Under the pieces are notes generated by a model. It made no database searches and was not told the DNA's origin. It was given only the letters and a program-made list of their open reading frames with translations. Both the position numbers and the translations under genes were made by a program. 57,660 nt of DNA, from assembly GCA_902604695.1 (NCBI GenBank), contig CACKZT010000005.1:1-57660 (forward strand), written 5' to 3'. How positions within the stretch are numbered: the first letter of the stretch is position 1; each line of letters starts with the position of its first letter. Origin of the DNA: an uncultured Pelagibacteraceae bacterium (GTDB taxonomy: Bacteria; Pseudomonadota; Alphaproteobacteria; Pelagibacterales; Pelagibacteraceae). Positions 50,086-57,577 of this stretch are shown piece by piece.

Positions 50086-50861
50086 TGAAAAAAATCAAAT
50101 TATCCATAACCGGATGTATGGGAAGAATGGGACAACAACTCATTAGATCTGCAAAAAAAGATAAAAATTTTAAAATCGTATCCCTGACAGAAAGTGAGAT
50201 AATAAATAAAAAAATATTTGGTATTAAGCCTAATTTGAATACAGCTGCTGCTTTTAAAAAAACTAATGTTATTATCGATTTTACAGTTCCAAAATGCACT
50301 TTGGAAGTTTTAAAAATTGCAATCAAACAAAAGAAAAAAGTAATTATAGGAACAACAGGTTTTACAAAAAGAGAGGAAAATTTAATTAAAAGATACTCAA
50401 AGAAAATTCCAATTCTTAAGGCGGGAAATATGAGTTTAGGTGTAAATTTACTGATGTATTTAGCTGAAATAACGGCGAAATCACTTAGTAATAATTTTTT
50501 AAGCAAAATTTTTGAAGTTCATCATAAAAATAAAAAAGATCATCCATCAGGTACAGCTTTAATGCTTGGAAAAGGAATAGCTGTTGGAAAAAACAAAAAT
50601 TTTTACAAACTGATAGGAAAAAAATATATTAATAAAAAAACTTTTCCCTACGGAAAGAAAATTAATTTTAATTCTCTTAGAAAAGGATCTGTAGTTGGCA
50701 AACACGAAGTTTCTTTCTCAAGTGGCAAAGAAATTGTTACTTTAAATCATGAAGCTTTTGACAGAGCACTTTTTTCTGAGGGAGCTTTAACCGCTGCTAA
50801 ATGGATAATAAGCAAAAAACCTGGCTTATATTCAATGAGAAACGTTTTGAATTTCAAATAA
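50085..50861 (+). CDS. dapB: 4-hydroxy-tetrahydrodipicolinate reductase
   Basis: Reduces hydroxytetrahydrodipicolinate in lysine and diaminopimelate synthesis. NAD(P) loop TGCMGRMGQQL (about 8-18), GTTGF, the catalytic HHKNKKDHPSGTAL (His, His and Lys), and GEHEVSF-like GKHEVSFSS. Length 258. It is the gene after the chaperone cluster, coupled to the small membrane protein. Confidence 0.95.
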   Translation: MKKIKLSITGCMGRMGQQLIRSAKKDKNFKIVSLTESEIINKKIFGIKPNLNTAAAFKKTNVIIDFTVPKCTLEVLKIAIKQKKKVIIGTTGFTKREENLIKRYSKKIPILKAGNMSLGVNLLMYLAEITAKSLSNNFLSKIFEVHHKNKKDHPSGTALMLGKGIAVGKNKNFYKLIGKKYINKKTFPYGKKINFNSLRKGSVVGKHEVSFSSGKEIVTLNHEAFDRALFSEGALTAAKWIISKKPGLYSMRNVLNFK

Positions 50862-50881
50862 ATTTTAAATAGAATAATTCA

Positions 50882-51175
50882 ATGTTTACAGCATCACTGC
50901 TACTAATTGTTTTGACAATTACATGGAATTCTCTCTCTAATTATATAAAAAAAATACGAACTGGTGATCCAAATGAAAATAATGAAAATTATTGGATGAT
51001 GTCTTATGACTTTAAATCTAATAAAAAAAAAGATTTTGTGCCCGAAGAAATTGAATTAAGAAAAAGAAAAAGATCGAGAAATAACTTAATATTTCTGCTC
51101 TATATAAATGTATTTTTAATTTTTATTACTTTTAATAATTTTATGGCTCATTTTTTGAAAATAATAGTCAGTTAA
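50882..51175 (+). CDS. Small two-span membrane protein, unknown
   Basis: 97 residues with a hydrophobic N-terminal helix (about 2-18), a charged middle that contains GDPNENNENYWMMSY and an R/K-rich stretch (KRKRSRNN), and a second hydrophobic helix (about 68-92). It ends one base before the nth start. I do not recognise a family. Position within an operon and a non-random composition support a real gene. Confidence 0.6.
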   Translation: MFTASLLLIVLTITWNSLSNYIKKIRTGDPNENNENYWMMSYDFKSNKKKDFVPEEIELRKRKRSRNNLIFLLYINVFLIFITFNNFMAHFLKIIVS

Positions 51176-51176
51176 A

Positions 51177-51830
51177 ATGAATAAAAAAGAAAAATCAAAG
51201 ATTATTTTAAAAGTACTAAATAAAACTTATCCGAAAGTACCAATACCTTTGAATTATAAAAATACGTTCACTTTACTTATATCTGTTTTACTTTCTGCTC
51301 AGTGCACTGATGTTAATGTTAACAATGTAACTAAAAATATTTATCCTAGGTTTAATCATCCTAAACATTTCGTTAAATTAGGAAGAAAAAATATTGAAAG
51401 ATTGATAAGAAAAATAGGTATTTTTAGAATAAAAGCCAAAAGTATTTACTACTTATCTAGGACGTTGGTTGCGAAATATAAAGGCAAAGTGCCAAAAACT
51501 TATGAAGAGTTAGAACAACTTCCTGGAGTTGGTCACAAAACTGCAAGTGTTGTTATGTCTCAAGGTTTTGGATTTCCTGCTTTTCCAGTAGACACCCATA
51601 TTCATAGATTAGCTCAAAGATGGGGTTTAACTAATGGAAAAAATGTTGTTCAAACTGAAAAAGATTTAAAAGCAATTTTTTCAAAAAAATATTGGAATAA
51701 GCTTCATCTTCAAATAATTTGGTATGGAAGAGAGTATTGTAGAGCCAGAGAATGTTATGGAATTACTTGTAAAATTTGTAAAAGCTGTTATCCAAACAGA
51801 AAGAAACCAGTAAAAACTAAAAAAGCTTAA
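51177..51830 (+). CDS. nth: Endonuclease III
   Basis: DNA glycosylase/AP lyase for oxidised pyrimidines. LSAQCTDVNVN, the helix-hairpin-helix LPGVGHKTASVVMS with the catalytic Lys, and VDTHIHRLAQR with the catalytic Asp are clear. The C-terminal Fe-S region has five cysteines (CRAREC, CKIC, C) whose spacing differs from the usual C-x6-C-x2-C-x5-C. Length 217. It abuts the PfkB kinase gene without a gap. Confidence 0.94.
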   Translation: MNKKEKSKIILKVLNKTYPKVPIPLNYKNTFTLLISVLLSAQCTDVNVNNVTKNIYPRFNHPKHFVKLGRKNIERLIRKIGIFRIKAKSIYYLSRTLVAKYKGKVPKTYEELEQLPGVGHKTASVVMSQGFGFPAFPVDTHIHRLAQRWGLTNGKNVVQTEKDLKAIFSKKYWNKLHLQIIWYGREYCRARECYGITCKICKSCYPNRKKPVKTKKA

Positions 51831-52760
51831 ATGAAAATAATTGGAATCGGAAACGCTATAGTTGATGTACTTTGCAAAGTTGATGAGCAATTTCTCGCAA
51901 AAAATAATTTAATCAAAAGTACAATGAAGCTTGTTGGTGAAAAAGAGTTTCAAAATTTGATATCAAATCTGAAAATAGAAAAAACGATAGCTGGGGGTTC
52001 TGTAGCTAATTCTGTAGTTGGTTTATCCCAGCTAAATAATGAAGTTTCTTTTATAGGTAAAGTAAACGATGATAAACTTGGTATTGAGTATGAAAAAAGT
52101 CTTACAAATGAAAATGTGAAATATTGTTACAAAAAGAGAAAGGAAGATATACCAACTGGTACATGTTTAATTTTAATTACTCCAGACTCAGAAAGAACGA
52201 TGTGTACCTTTTTAGGTATAGCCGGAAAAATTACACCTAGTGATATTGACGAAAAATCAATTAAAGAAAGCGGATTAGTTTTTTTAGAAGGATATCTGTG
52301 GGATGAAGGAGAGCCTAAAGCTGCATTTGATAAAGCTATATCTCTTTCTAATAAATCTGCTATGTCGCTGTCTGATAAATTTTGTGTAGATAGACATAAA
52401 AAAAATTTTTACGAGCTTGTTAAAAATAAATTAGATATTACTTTTGCTAATGAACAGGAAATATTAGAATTAACTAGTGGCAAAACTTTTGAGGACGTAA
52501 TTGAATTTGGAAAAGAATTAAATAAGTTATTAGTCATAACAAGATCTGAAAAAGGTAGTGTAGCAATAAAAGGTTCAGAAGTTATAGAATGTGAAAGTAA
52601 AAAAAATCTTAAAATTGTTGATTTAACTGGAGCAGGAGATCTTTTTGCAGGTGGTTTTTTACATGGATATATTAATAATATGTCACTAAAGAAAAGTTTA
52701 GAAGAGGGCACCAATTTAGCATCAAAAATTATTCAAAAAATCGGCGCTAGATTAAATTAA
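51831..52760 (+). CDS. PfkB-family carbohydrate/adenosine kinase
   Basis: Ribokinase-fold kinase, probably adenosine kinase-like. GNAIVDVLCKVD at the start, GGSVANSVVGLSQL (PfkB signature 1 region) and DLTGAGDLFAGGFLHGY (signature 2, catalytic Asp) near residue 265. Length 309. It directly follows nth, an order seen in other alphaproteobacteria. The last four bases overlap the convergent pseudoazurin gene. Substrate is inferred from family resemblance only. Confidence 0.85.
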   Translation: MKIIGIGNAIVDVLCKVDEQFLAKNNLIKSTMKLVGEKEFQNLISNLKIEKTIAGGSVANSVVGLSQLNNEVSFIGKVNDDKLGIEYEKSLTNENVKYCYKKRKEDIPTGTCLILITPDSERTMCTFLGIAGKITPSDIDEKSIKESGLVFLEGYLWDEGEPKAAFDKAISLSNKSAMSLSDKFCVDRHKKNFYELVKNKLDITFANEQEILELTSGKTFEDVIEFGKELNKLLVITRSEKGSVAIKGSEVIECESKKNLKIVDLTGAGDLFAGGFLHGYINNMSLKKSLEEGTNLASKIIQKIGARLN

Positions 52761-53191
52761 AGTTGAGGAATTAATTGAGAAGCTACTTTCTTTGATAATC
52801 CCATATATTTGATTTTTTTAATAGCTTCTAAATTAGATTTATCATTTCCAACTACTACAAAACCGATCATACCCATAACTTTATGAGGTGTGCATTGATA
52901 TGCGTAGATACCCGGTTTATCAAATTTGTACTCAGCATCCTTGCTCATATTAGATCTAAAATCAGATACACCTTCTGGAACGCCGCCTGGTATAAATTCA
53001 ACGTTATGACCCGGATCTGTAGATTTCCATAGAACTTTTTCACCGACATTTATTCTTATGATTTTTTTTGAGTAAACCATTACTTCATCACCTTGCTTAT
53101 TTAACATCTCAACAGTAATGTCTTGAGCAAAACTAATATTCGAAAGTAAAAGCAAATGGATAAACAAAAATGATTTAATAATATTTTTCAT
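52757..53191 (-). CDS. Pseudoazurin-type blue copper protein
   Basis: Periplasmic type 1 copper electron carrier. Signal peptide 1-22 (ends SFAQ), then the cupredoxin with ligands His62 (PGHNV), Cys100, His103 and Met108 (C-x2-H-x4-M), the spacing of pseudoazurin. A C-terminal helical tail after residue 115 is also typical. Length 144. Pseudoazurins often feed nitrite or N2O reductases, neither of which is in this window, so its partner is unknown. Confidence 0.88.
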   Translation of the reverse strand: MKNIIKSFLFIHLLLLSNISFAQDITVEMLNKQGDEVMVYSKKIIRINVGEKVLWKSTDPGHNVEFIPGGVPEGVSDFRSNMSKDAEYKFDKPGIYAYQCTPHKVMGMIGFVVVGNDKSNLEAIKKIKYMGLSKKVASQLIPQL

Positions 53192-53257
53192 GAGATGTTT
53201 TAATGTTATTAGATTATAGAAAAATAAATTTATTTCGTCAATTAAGAAAAATATAAA

Positions 53258-53368
53258 TCATCTTTTTTTTCTCTTAAAACTACCTTTTCCTTTCTTAGGT
53301 CTAACAACTCTTTTTCTATATTTTCTTGAGAATAAATCAATCGCAAATTTATTTCTTTTTTTTGTCAA
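53258..53368 (-). CDS. arfA: Probable alternative ribosome-rescue factor ArfA
   Basis: A 36-residue frame from TTG 53368 to TGA 53258-53260. The sequence DLFSRKYRKRVVRPKKGKGSFKRKK resembles the conserved core of ArfA, [21 protein letters not shown], that recruits RF2 to ribosomes stalled on non-stop mRNA. The start overlaps the stop of the winged-helix regulator (TTGA), so the two are translationally coupled. The protein ends soon after the core, which is what truncated active ArfA looks like. The match is by eye, so the call is probable, not certain. Confidence 0.6.
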   Translation of the reverse strand: MTKKRNKFAIDLFSRKYRKRVVRPKKGKGSFKRKKR

Positions 53369-54003
53369 ATCGAGTAGCCTACCTTTTCGCTAATTAAAAA
53401 CTTTTCATCTTGGAACTCATCCATAATTTTTTTTCTCAATCTATAAATATGTGTTTCAACAGTGTGTGTATCCGCATCCGAAGCATAACTCCAAACCTCT
53501 TTTAAAATTTGTTTTTTGCTAATTGGTTTTTTTTTCGTGAGCAAAGTTTCTAGTAGTTGAATTTCTTTCTCAGTCAACTCAATAAATGAATTATTTTTTT
53601 TTAATTTTCTCTCATTTTTATCAAGTAGATATCCTTTTATTTCAACAGAGGAATTTTCATTGAAAATTCTACTAGTTATCTTTTGAAGTATCAGTTTATT
53701 TAAGTTTGAAATATTTAACGGTAAATTAATTAACATATCATGCTTAAAATTTATATTTGATTTTGAATTAGATATAACGATCTTCAAGTTTGATTTTAGT
53801 GAATTAACTTGATTTATTTTTGATGTATCTTTTAAAGAATTTAGCTCTACAAGAAGCGGTTTATTCTCATTTATGCCCTTATCTTGATAATCTTTCAAAG
53901 GAACAATGTTAAATTTTAAATCTTCTTTAAGTTCCATCATTGAATTGATAAAGTCATCAGAACCAATAAAATAAACATCTGGCTTATTTTTTTGCATATG
54001 CAT
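53365..54003 (-). CDS. OmpR-type winged-helix regulator with degenerate receiver
   Basis: 212 residues. The C-terminal domain (about 125-212) is an OmpR/PhoB winged helix: ELTEKEIQLLETLLTKK, KKQILKEVWSYASDADTHTVETHIYRLRKKI, and EKVGYSI. The N-terminal half has a receiver-like pattern (VYFIGSDDFI, LLVELNS, LKIVISNS), but the phosphoacceptor Asp is not present; Glu or Asn sits at its expected place. It may act without phosphorylation. Two starts are possible (54003 or 53997) inside a palindrome shared with the divergent gene. It overlaps the ArfA candidate at its 3' end. No kinase is adjacent. Confidence 0.8.
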   Translation of the reverse strand: MHMQKNKPDVYFIGSDDFINSMMELKEDLKFNIVPLKDYQDKGINENKPLLVELNSLKDTSKINQVNSLKSNLKIVISNSKSNINFKHDMLINLPLNISNLNKLILQKITSRIFNENSSVEIKGYLLDKNERKLKKNNSFIELTEKEIQLLETLLTKKKPISKKQILKEVWSYASDADTHTVETHIYRLRKKIMDEFQDEKFLISEKVGYSI

Positions 54004-54489
54004 ATTAAATTAATAAATAGAATACTACACTTTAGTAGATATAAAGTAAAATGTGCTATTGGTAAAAAGGGTGTTGTTGGCAAAAAAAGAGAGGGTGATT
54101 TGTCAACTCCAAAAGGTAAATTTAGCTTTAACTCAATTTATTACAGGAGTGATCGAGTAAAAAAAATTACAAGTAAACTAAATGTTTATAAAATAAAAAA
54201 GAATATGGGTTGGTGTGATGACTCCGCCTCAAAAGATTACAATAAATTAATTTATTTTCCTTATAAGTATAGTGCAGAAAAACTATATTTAAAAAAAAAT
54301 ATATATGACATTATTATTGTCATTAATTACAACACACGAATAATTAAAAAGAAAAAAGGCAGTGCAATATTTCTTCACATATCCACAAAAAAATATTCTC
54401 CTACAAAGGGTTGCATTGCTGTAAAAAAACAAGATATGAAAAAATTAATAAAATTTATTAATAAAAAAACAAAGATTCAAATTCTCTAA
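53998..54489 (+). CDS. L,D-transpeptidase (YkuD-domain) family protein
   Basis: About 163 residues. The YkuD motifs are KREGDLSTPKGKFSF at the front and AIFLHISTKKYSPTKGCIAV with the catalytic Cys near residue 140. These enzymes make or edit 3-3 peptidoglycan cross-links or attach lipoproteins. No signal peptide or membrane span is visible, which is unusual for a periplasmic enzyme, though alphaproteobacterial members of this subgroup often lack one. I take the ATG at 53998 rather than the TTG at 53992. It ends with a four-base overlap with yggS. Confidence 0.82.
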   Translation: MHIKLINRILHFSRYKVKCAIGKKGVVGKKREGDLSTPKGKFSFNSIYYRSDRVKKITSKLNVYKIKKNMGWCDDSASKDYNKLIYFPYKYSAEKLYLKKNIYDIIIVINYNTRIIKKKKGSAIFLHISTKKYSPTKGCIAVKKQDMKKLIKFINKKTKIQIL

Positions 54490-55124
54490 GAACGATCTCC
54501 AAAAATTATACTACCTAATCTAAGATGGGTAGCTTTATATTTTATTGCAGTTTTATAATCTGCAGACATCCCCATACTCAAATCTTTTAAACCCAGGGAA
54601 GCACTCGCTTCATATAAAAATTTAAAATGTTTATCCTCATTTCCATCATTTGGTGGAATAGCCATTAATCCAAGAATTTCTAAATTTTTTTCTTTAGTAC
54701 AATAATTATAAAAACTATCTATTTCGTTAGGAGGTATCCCGGATTTTTGATTTTCCATACCCACATTAACTTGAATGAAATATTTTAGTTTCTTATTTAA
54801 ACTTTTTTCATATTTTTCCAAACTATCGGCAAGTTTTTGAGAATCTAAGGAGTGTATATAATCAAACAATTCTACAGCCTTTTTGGATTTATTAGATTGC
54901 AGTTTCCCAATTAAATGGAGTTTAATTTTATTTGGTTCAGATTTTAATTTTTTCCACTTAGTTTCAGCTTCTTGAACTTTATTTTCACCAAAGTGTAAAT
55001 GTCCTGCTTCTATTAATGGAGCTATATAATCGAATGAAAAAGTTTTGCTAACGGCTATAATAGTAATATCTTCATTATTAATATAAGATTTTATTTTATT
55101 AAAACGATCAACTATTATGCTCAT
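54486..55124 (-). CDS. YggS/PLPBP pyridoxal-phosphate homeostasis protein
   Basis: Single-domain PLP-binding protein that buffers pyridoxal phosphate. Family features: the PLP lysine in IIAVSKTF (Lys27), HFGENKVQEAETK, HLIGKLQSNK, VNVGMENQKSG, SMGMSADY and LRLGSIIFGDR. Length 212. It starts two bases from the divergent ThiE-like gene and converges on the L,D-transpeptidase gene. Confidence 0.94.
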   Translation of the reverse strand: MSIIVDRFNKIKSYINNEDITIIAVSKTFSFDYIAPLIEAGHLHFGENKVQEAETKWKKLKSEPNKIKLHLIGKLQSNKSKKAVELFDYIHSLDSQKLADSLEKYEKSLNKKLKYFIQVNVGMENQKSGIPPNEIDSFYNYCTKEKNLEILGLMAIPPNDGNEDKHFKFLYEASASLGLKDLSMGMSADYKTAIKYKATHLRLGSIIFGDRS

Positions 55125-55126
55125 AA

Positions 55127-55696
55127 ATGTTTGCTTTTAAAAATTATTATTATTTATACATCGAGAATACAAAAATATTAAATCTTAATTCAATAAAAAA
55201 AAGAAATAGATTTATAGTAATATATAGAAATGCTCGAAAAAATGAGTCAATTGAGGCTCTTATAAAGTTTAGAAGAAAATGTAAGGAAAGAGGCGTACTT
55301 TTTTTTGTAGCTAATGAATACAGATTGGTTAATAAACTAAATGCAGATGGAATATATTTATCTGCCCATAATAAAAGTTTTAAATATCTTAATTACAAAA
55401 ATCATAAATTGATCATCGGATCTGCTCATAATTTCAAAGAAATTTCAAATAAAAGAACGCAAGGTTGCAAGAAAGTAATTCTTTCGAGACTTTTTAAAAC
55501 TGACTACAAAAATAAGAGGGGGTATTTAGGTGTTATTAGATTTAACTTAATTATAAATAATGAAAAAAATAATATAATTCCACTAGGTGGAATTAGACTA
55601 AATAATCTAAATTATCTTAAGATTGTTAGAACGAACTCTTTTGCTATTTTAAGTGAGATAAAAAAAAAGCCGGCTATTTCTAGCCGGCTTTTTTAA
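55127..55696 (+). CDS. ThiE/TenI-like thiamine phosphate synthase family protein, diverged
   Basis: 189 residues of TIM-barrel type. RGVLFFVANEYRLVNKLNADGIYLS matches the ThiE strand that carries ADGVHLGQ, IIGSAHNFKEI matches IGVSTHN, and IIPLGGIRLNNL matches the phosphate-binding GGI loop. Some ThiE active-site residues look changed, such as the Gln/Asp after HLG. Thus it may join HMP and thiazole phosphates or be a TenI-like relative. Its last eleven codons form one strand of a strong terminator hairpin. It starts two bases from yggS. Confidence 0.7.
   Translation: MFAFKNYYYLYIENTKILNLNSIKKRNRFIVIYRNARKNESIEALIKFRRKCKERGVLFFVANEYRLVNKLNADGIYLSAHNKSFKYLNYKNHKLIIGSAHNFKEISNKRTQGCKKVILSRLFKTDYKNKRGYLGVIRFNLIINNEKNNIIPLGGIRLNNLNYLKIVRTNSFAILSEIKKKPAISSRLF
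55663..55694. terminator. Bidirectional terminator inside the end of the ThiE-like gene
   Basis: A 14-bp perfect stem, AAAAAAGCCGGCTA (55663-55676), loop TTTC, TAGCCGGCTTTTTT (55681-55694), with T-runs on either strand. It is the most G/C-rich hairpin in the window. It lies in the last codons of the ThiE-like ORF (encoding about KKKPAISSRLF) and 17 bases past the stop of the convergent porin gene, so it can stop transcription from both sides. Confidence 0.92.
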
Positions 55697-55711
55697 ATAG
55701 TTTAAACTATA

Positions 55712-56812
55712 CTAAAACGCCATAGCCATAGTAAAGATTGTTTCTTTATTATCTTTACCTAATGCGTATGCATCATTCTCATATTCTTCATGAGTTATCG
55801 CTAATGTTGCTCCACCAATAGTGTAAGCAGCTTGTATAGAAGTTATTTCAAGCTCTACAGCATTATCTGTGTGCGCTGCGTTTGCTTTAGTAATCGTTCT
55901 TTTATTGGCTTCTGATTTTTCAATATCGTAAGATAGTGAAAGATTGTCATTAACTGCAAAACCAATAGATAAAGCGTCGTTTTCAAAAAACTCAACGGCT
56001 TTTAAAGTTGTTGAGCTTAATGCAGTACCAGATGCAACTGTTGTGAACGCTGTAGATCCTGGTGCGTAGTAGTTTTTGTTATAACCCACTGAGAAAGCTC
56101 CCATTGAGTATTTAGCAAAATATCCACCAGACTCATCTTCTTGTTTTGTGTCCGCATCGTCGTCATCTTTTAAGTAAGAAGCTCCGATAGATAATCCATC
56201 CATTGGTGCAGCCATTACTTGGTAAGATACTACGTTGTTATTTTTTACGCCACCGTTAGCTCCGGGATTAGCCATTCCGTGTGCCATTTGACTAGCTTGT
56301 TGTCCTGGTGCGTAACCAACAGCTACACTCATTCCTAATGGAAGTGCATCTGCAGCAGTTTTGAATTGAATGTTATTGTAACCATTCAAACCGTTACCGT
56401 AAGTGATTCCACCACCGTAACCGTTATCAGAACCGATACCGTATGCTGAGCCAGCGTGTTTGTATTTTGTTGATAGGTTTCCTTCTGAAGTCATAATACC
56501 AATTGTACCAAAGTCTGTAGTTAGTACTAATTGAGTATCGTCAGATGTTGTTGCTCCACCAGCAGCAGGATCCATTTCAGTTTGCCATTTCCATGACATT
56601 CCGTTGTCCAACTCGCCAGTACCAACAAATGTTATTTCGTTCGATAGACCGATTGCTTTACCTCTATCATTACCGCCAGTGTCTGAGTCAGTAGATGAGA
56701 TATTGTAAGAAGCCTTTGCAGAACCTGTTACAGATAGTTCACCAGCGTTTACTGAAGAAATAATTGCAAAAGAACTAATAAGAACGAACATTAGTTTCAT
56801 TATGTTTTTCAT
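55712..56812 (-). CDS. Outer-membrane porin
   Basis: 366-residue beta-barrel protein. Signal peptide 1-23 (ends SVNA), alternating strand pattern such as LSVTGSAKASYNIS, GMSWKWQTEMDP and LVLTTDFGTIGIMTSEG, rich in Gly, Asp and Asn, and a C-terminal phenylalanine (TMAMAF) as needed for outer-membrane insertion. It resembles the general porins of alphaproteobacteria. Codons are richer in G/C than those of its neighbours, as often seen in highly expressed genes. A Shine-Dalgarno AAGGA lies eight bases before the ATG. Substrate unknown. Confidence 0.88.
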   Translation of the reverse strand: MKNIMKLMFVLISSFAIISSVNAGELSVTGSAKASYNISSTDSDTGGNDRGKAIGLSNEITFVGTGELDNGMSWKWQTEMDPAAGGATTSDDTQLVLTTDFGTIGIMTSEGNLSTKYKHAGSAYGIGSDNGYGGGITYGNGLNGYNNIQFKTAADALPLGMSVAVGYAPGQQASQMAHGMANPGANGGVKNNNVVSYQVMAAPMDGLSIGASYLKDDDDADTKQEDESGGYFAKYSMGAFSVGYNKNYYAPGSTAFTTVASGTALSSTTLKAVEFFENDALSIGFAVNDNLSLSYDIEKSEANKRTITKANAAHTDNAVELEITSIQAAYTIGGATLAITHEEYENDAYALGKDNKETIFTMAMAF

Positions 56813-56835
56813 ATTTATCCTTTGTTTGTTTATCT

Positions 56836-56851
56836 TAAGTTAATTAACTTA
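56836..56851. promoter_or_regulatory. 16-base perfect palindrome upstream of the porin start
   Basis: TAAGTTAATTAACTTA is its own reverse complement. It lies 24 bases before the porin ATG, between it and the rest of the 222-base porin/DUF3576 gap. Its position would suit an operator or a leader-mRNA element. The rest of the gap is plain A/T-rich sequence that should hold the promoters for both genes. Confidence 0.4.
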
Positions 56852-57034
56852 TAACAATGGATTTATATTAAAATTTGATGCTGAAATGGTCGAAAAACTT
56901 ATATAAACCGCTTTTATTTTATTATTTGTTGCAATTTTATCACACCTAAAAACCGCTGTAAAAGGCTGAAAATCGTAGTTGTATTATTGTTTGCTTTTAT
57001 TTGGCCAATTTTTCAAATAATGCTAATAGATACT

Positions 57035-57568
57035 ATGAAATTTTCCAAGAAAATGAGACCTTTTTTGCTTTTACCACTGTTAATATTTCTTTTAAATTGC
57101 GAAGCTATAAAACCAAAAAAAGTTAATGTTAAGGAAACCCCTATAAACGCACAAGAAAGAGCAAAAAAAAATGTTAAAGAAGGAAGAGGTGTTTCTATTG
57201 GTACAGTTATTGGAAGAGGAAGAGGAGGTGGTAGCTATGAATTTAGTTCTTCAAATCCAATGTGGAGAGCTTCTTTAGAAACCTTAGATTTTTTACCTTT
57301 AACAACAGTTGATTATTCGGGAGGAGTAATAATCTCGGATTGGTATAATGACTCGGCTAATAAAGATGACTCGATAAAAATTACAGTGAGATTCCTTTCT
57401 AATGAAATATTATCAAATAGCTTAAAGATTATAGTACATAAAAAATCCTGCGATGCTAATAATAGATGTCAAATAAATATAATAGACTCAAAGATTAAAG
57501 AGGAATTAGTAAAAGCAATTTTGAGTAGAGCAGCAGTCTTTGAAAAAGAAAAAAAGAAAAAAAAATAA
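57035..57568 (+). CDS. DUF3576-type lipoprotein
   Basis: About 177 residues from the ATG at 57035. Signal peptide with lipobox LLNC (hydrophobic LLLPLLIFLLNC), then a conserved-looking core GVSIGTVIGRGRGGG, NPMWRASLETLDFLPL and SGGVIISDWYND, which I recognise as the alphaproteobacterial DUF3576 protein found just upstream of leuS. Outer-membrane or periplasmic; role unknown. An upstream TTG start at 56987 would bury the signal peptide, so I reject it. Confidence 0.8.
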   Translation: MKFSKKMRPFLLLPLLIFLLNCEAIKPKKVNVKETPINAQERAKKNVKEGRGVSIGTVIGRGRGGGSYEFSSSNPMWRASLETLDFLPLTTVDYSGGVIISDWYNDSANKDDSIKITVRFLSNEILSNSLKIIVHKKSCDANNRCQINIIDSKIKEELVKAILSRAAVFEKEKKKKK

Positions 57569-57577
57569 TATATTTAA

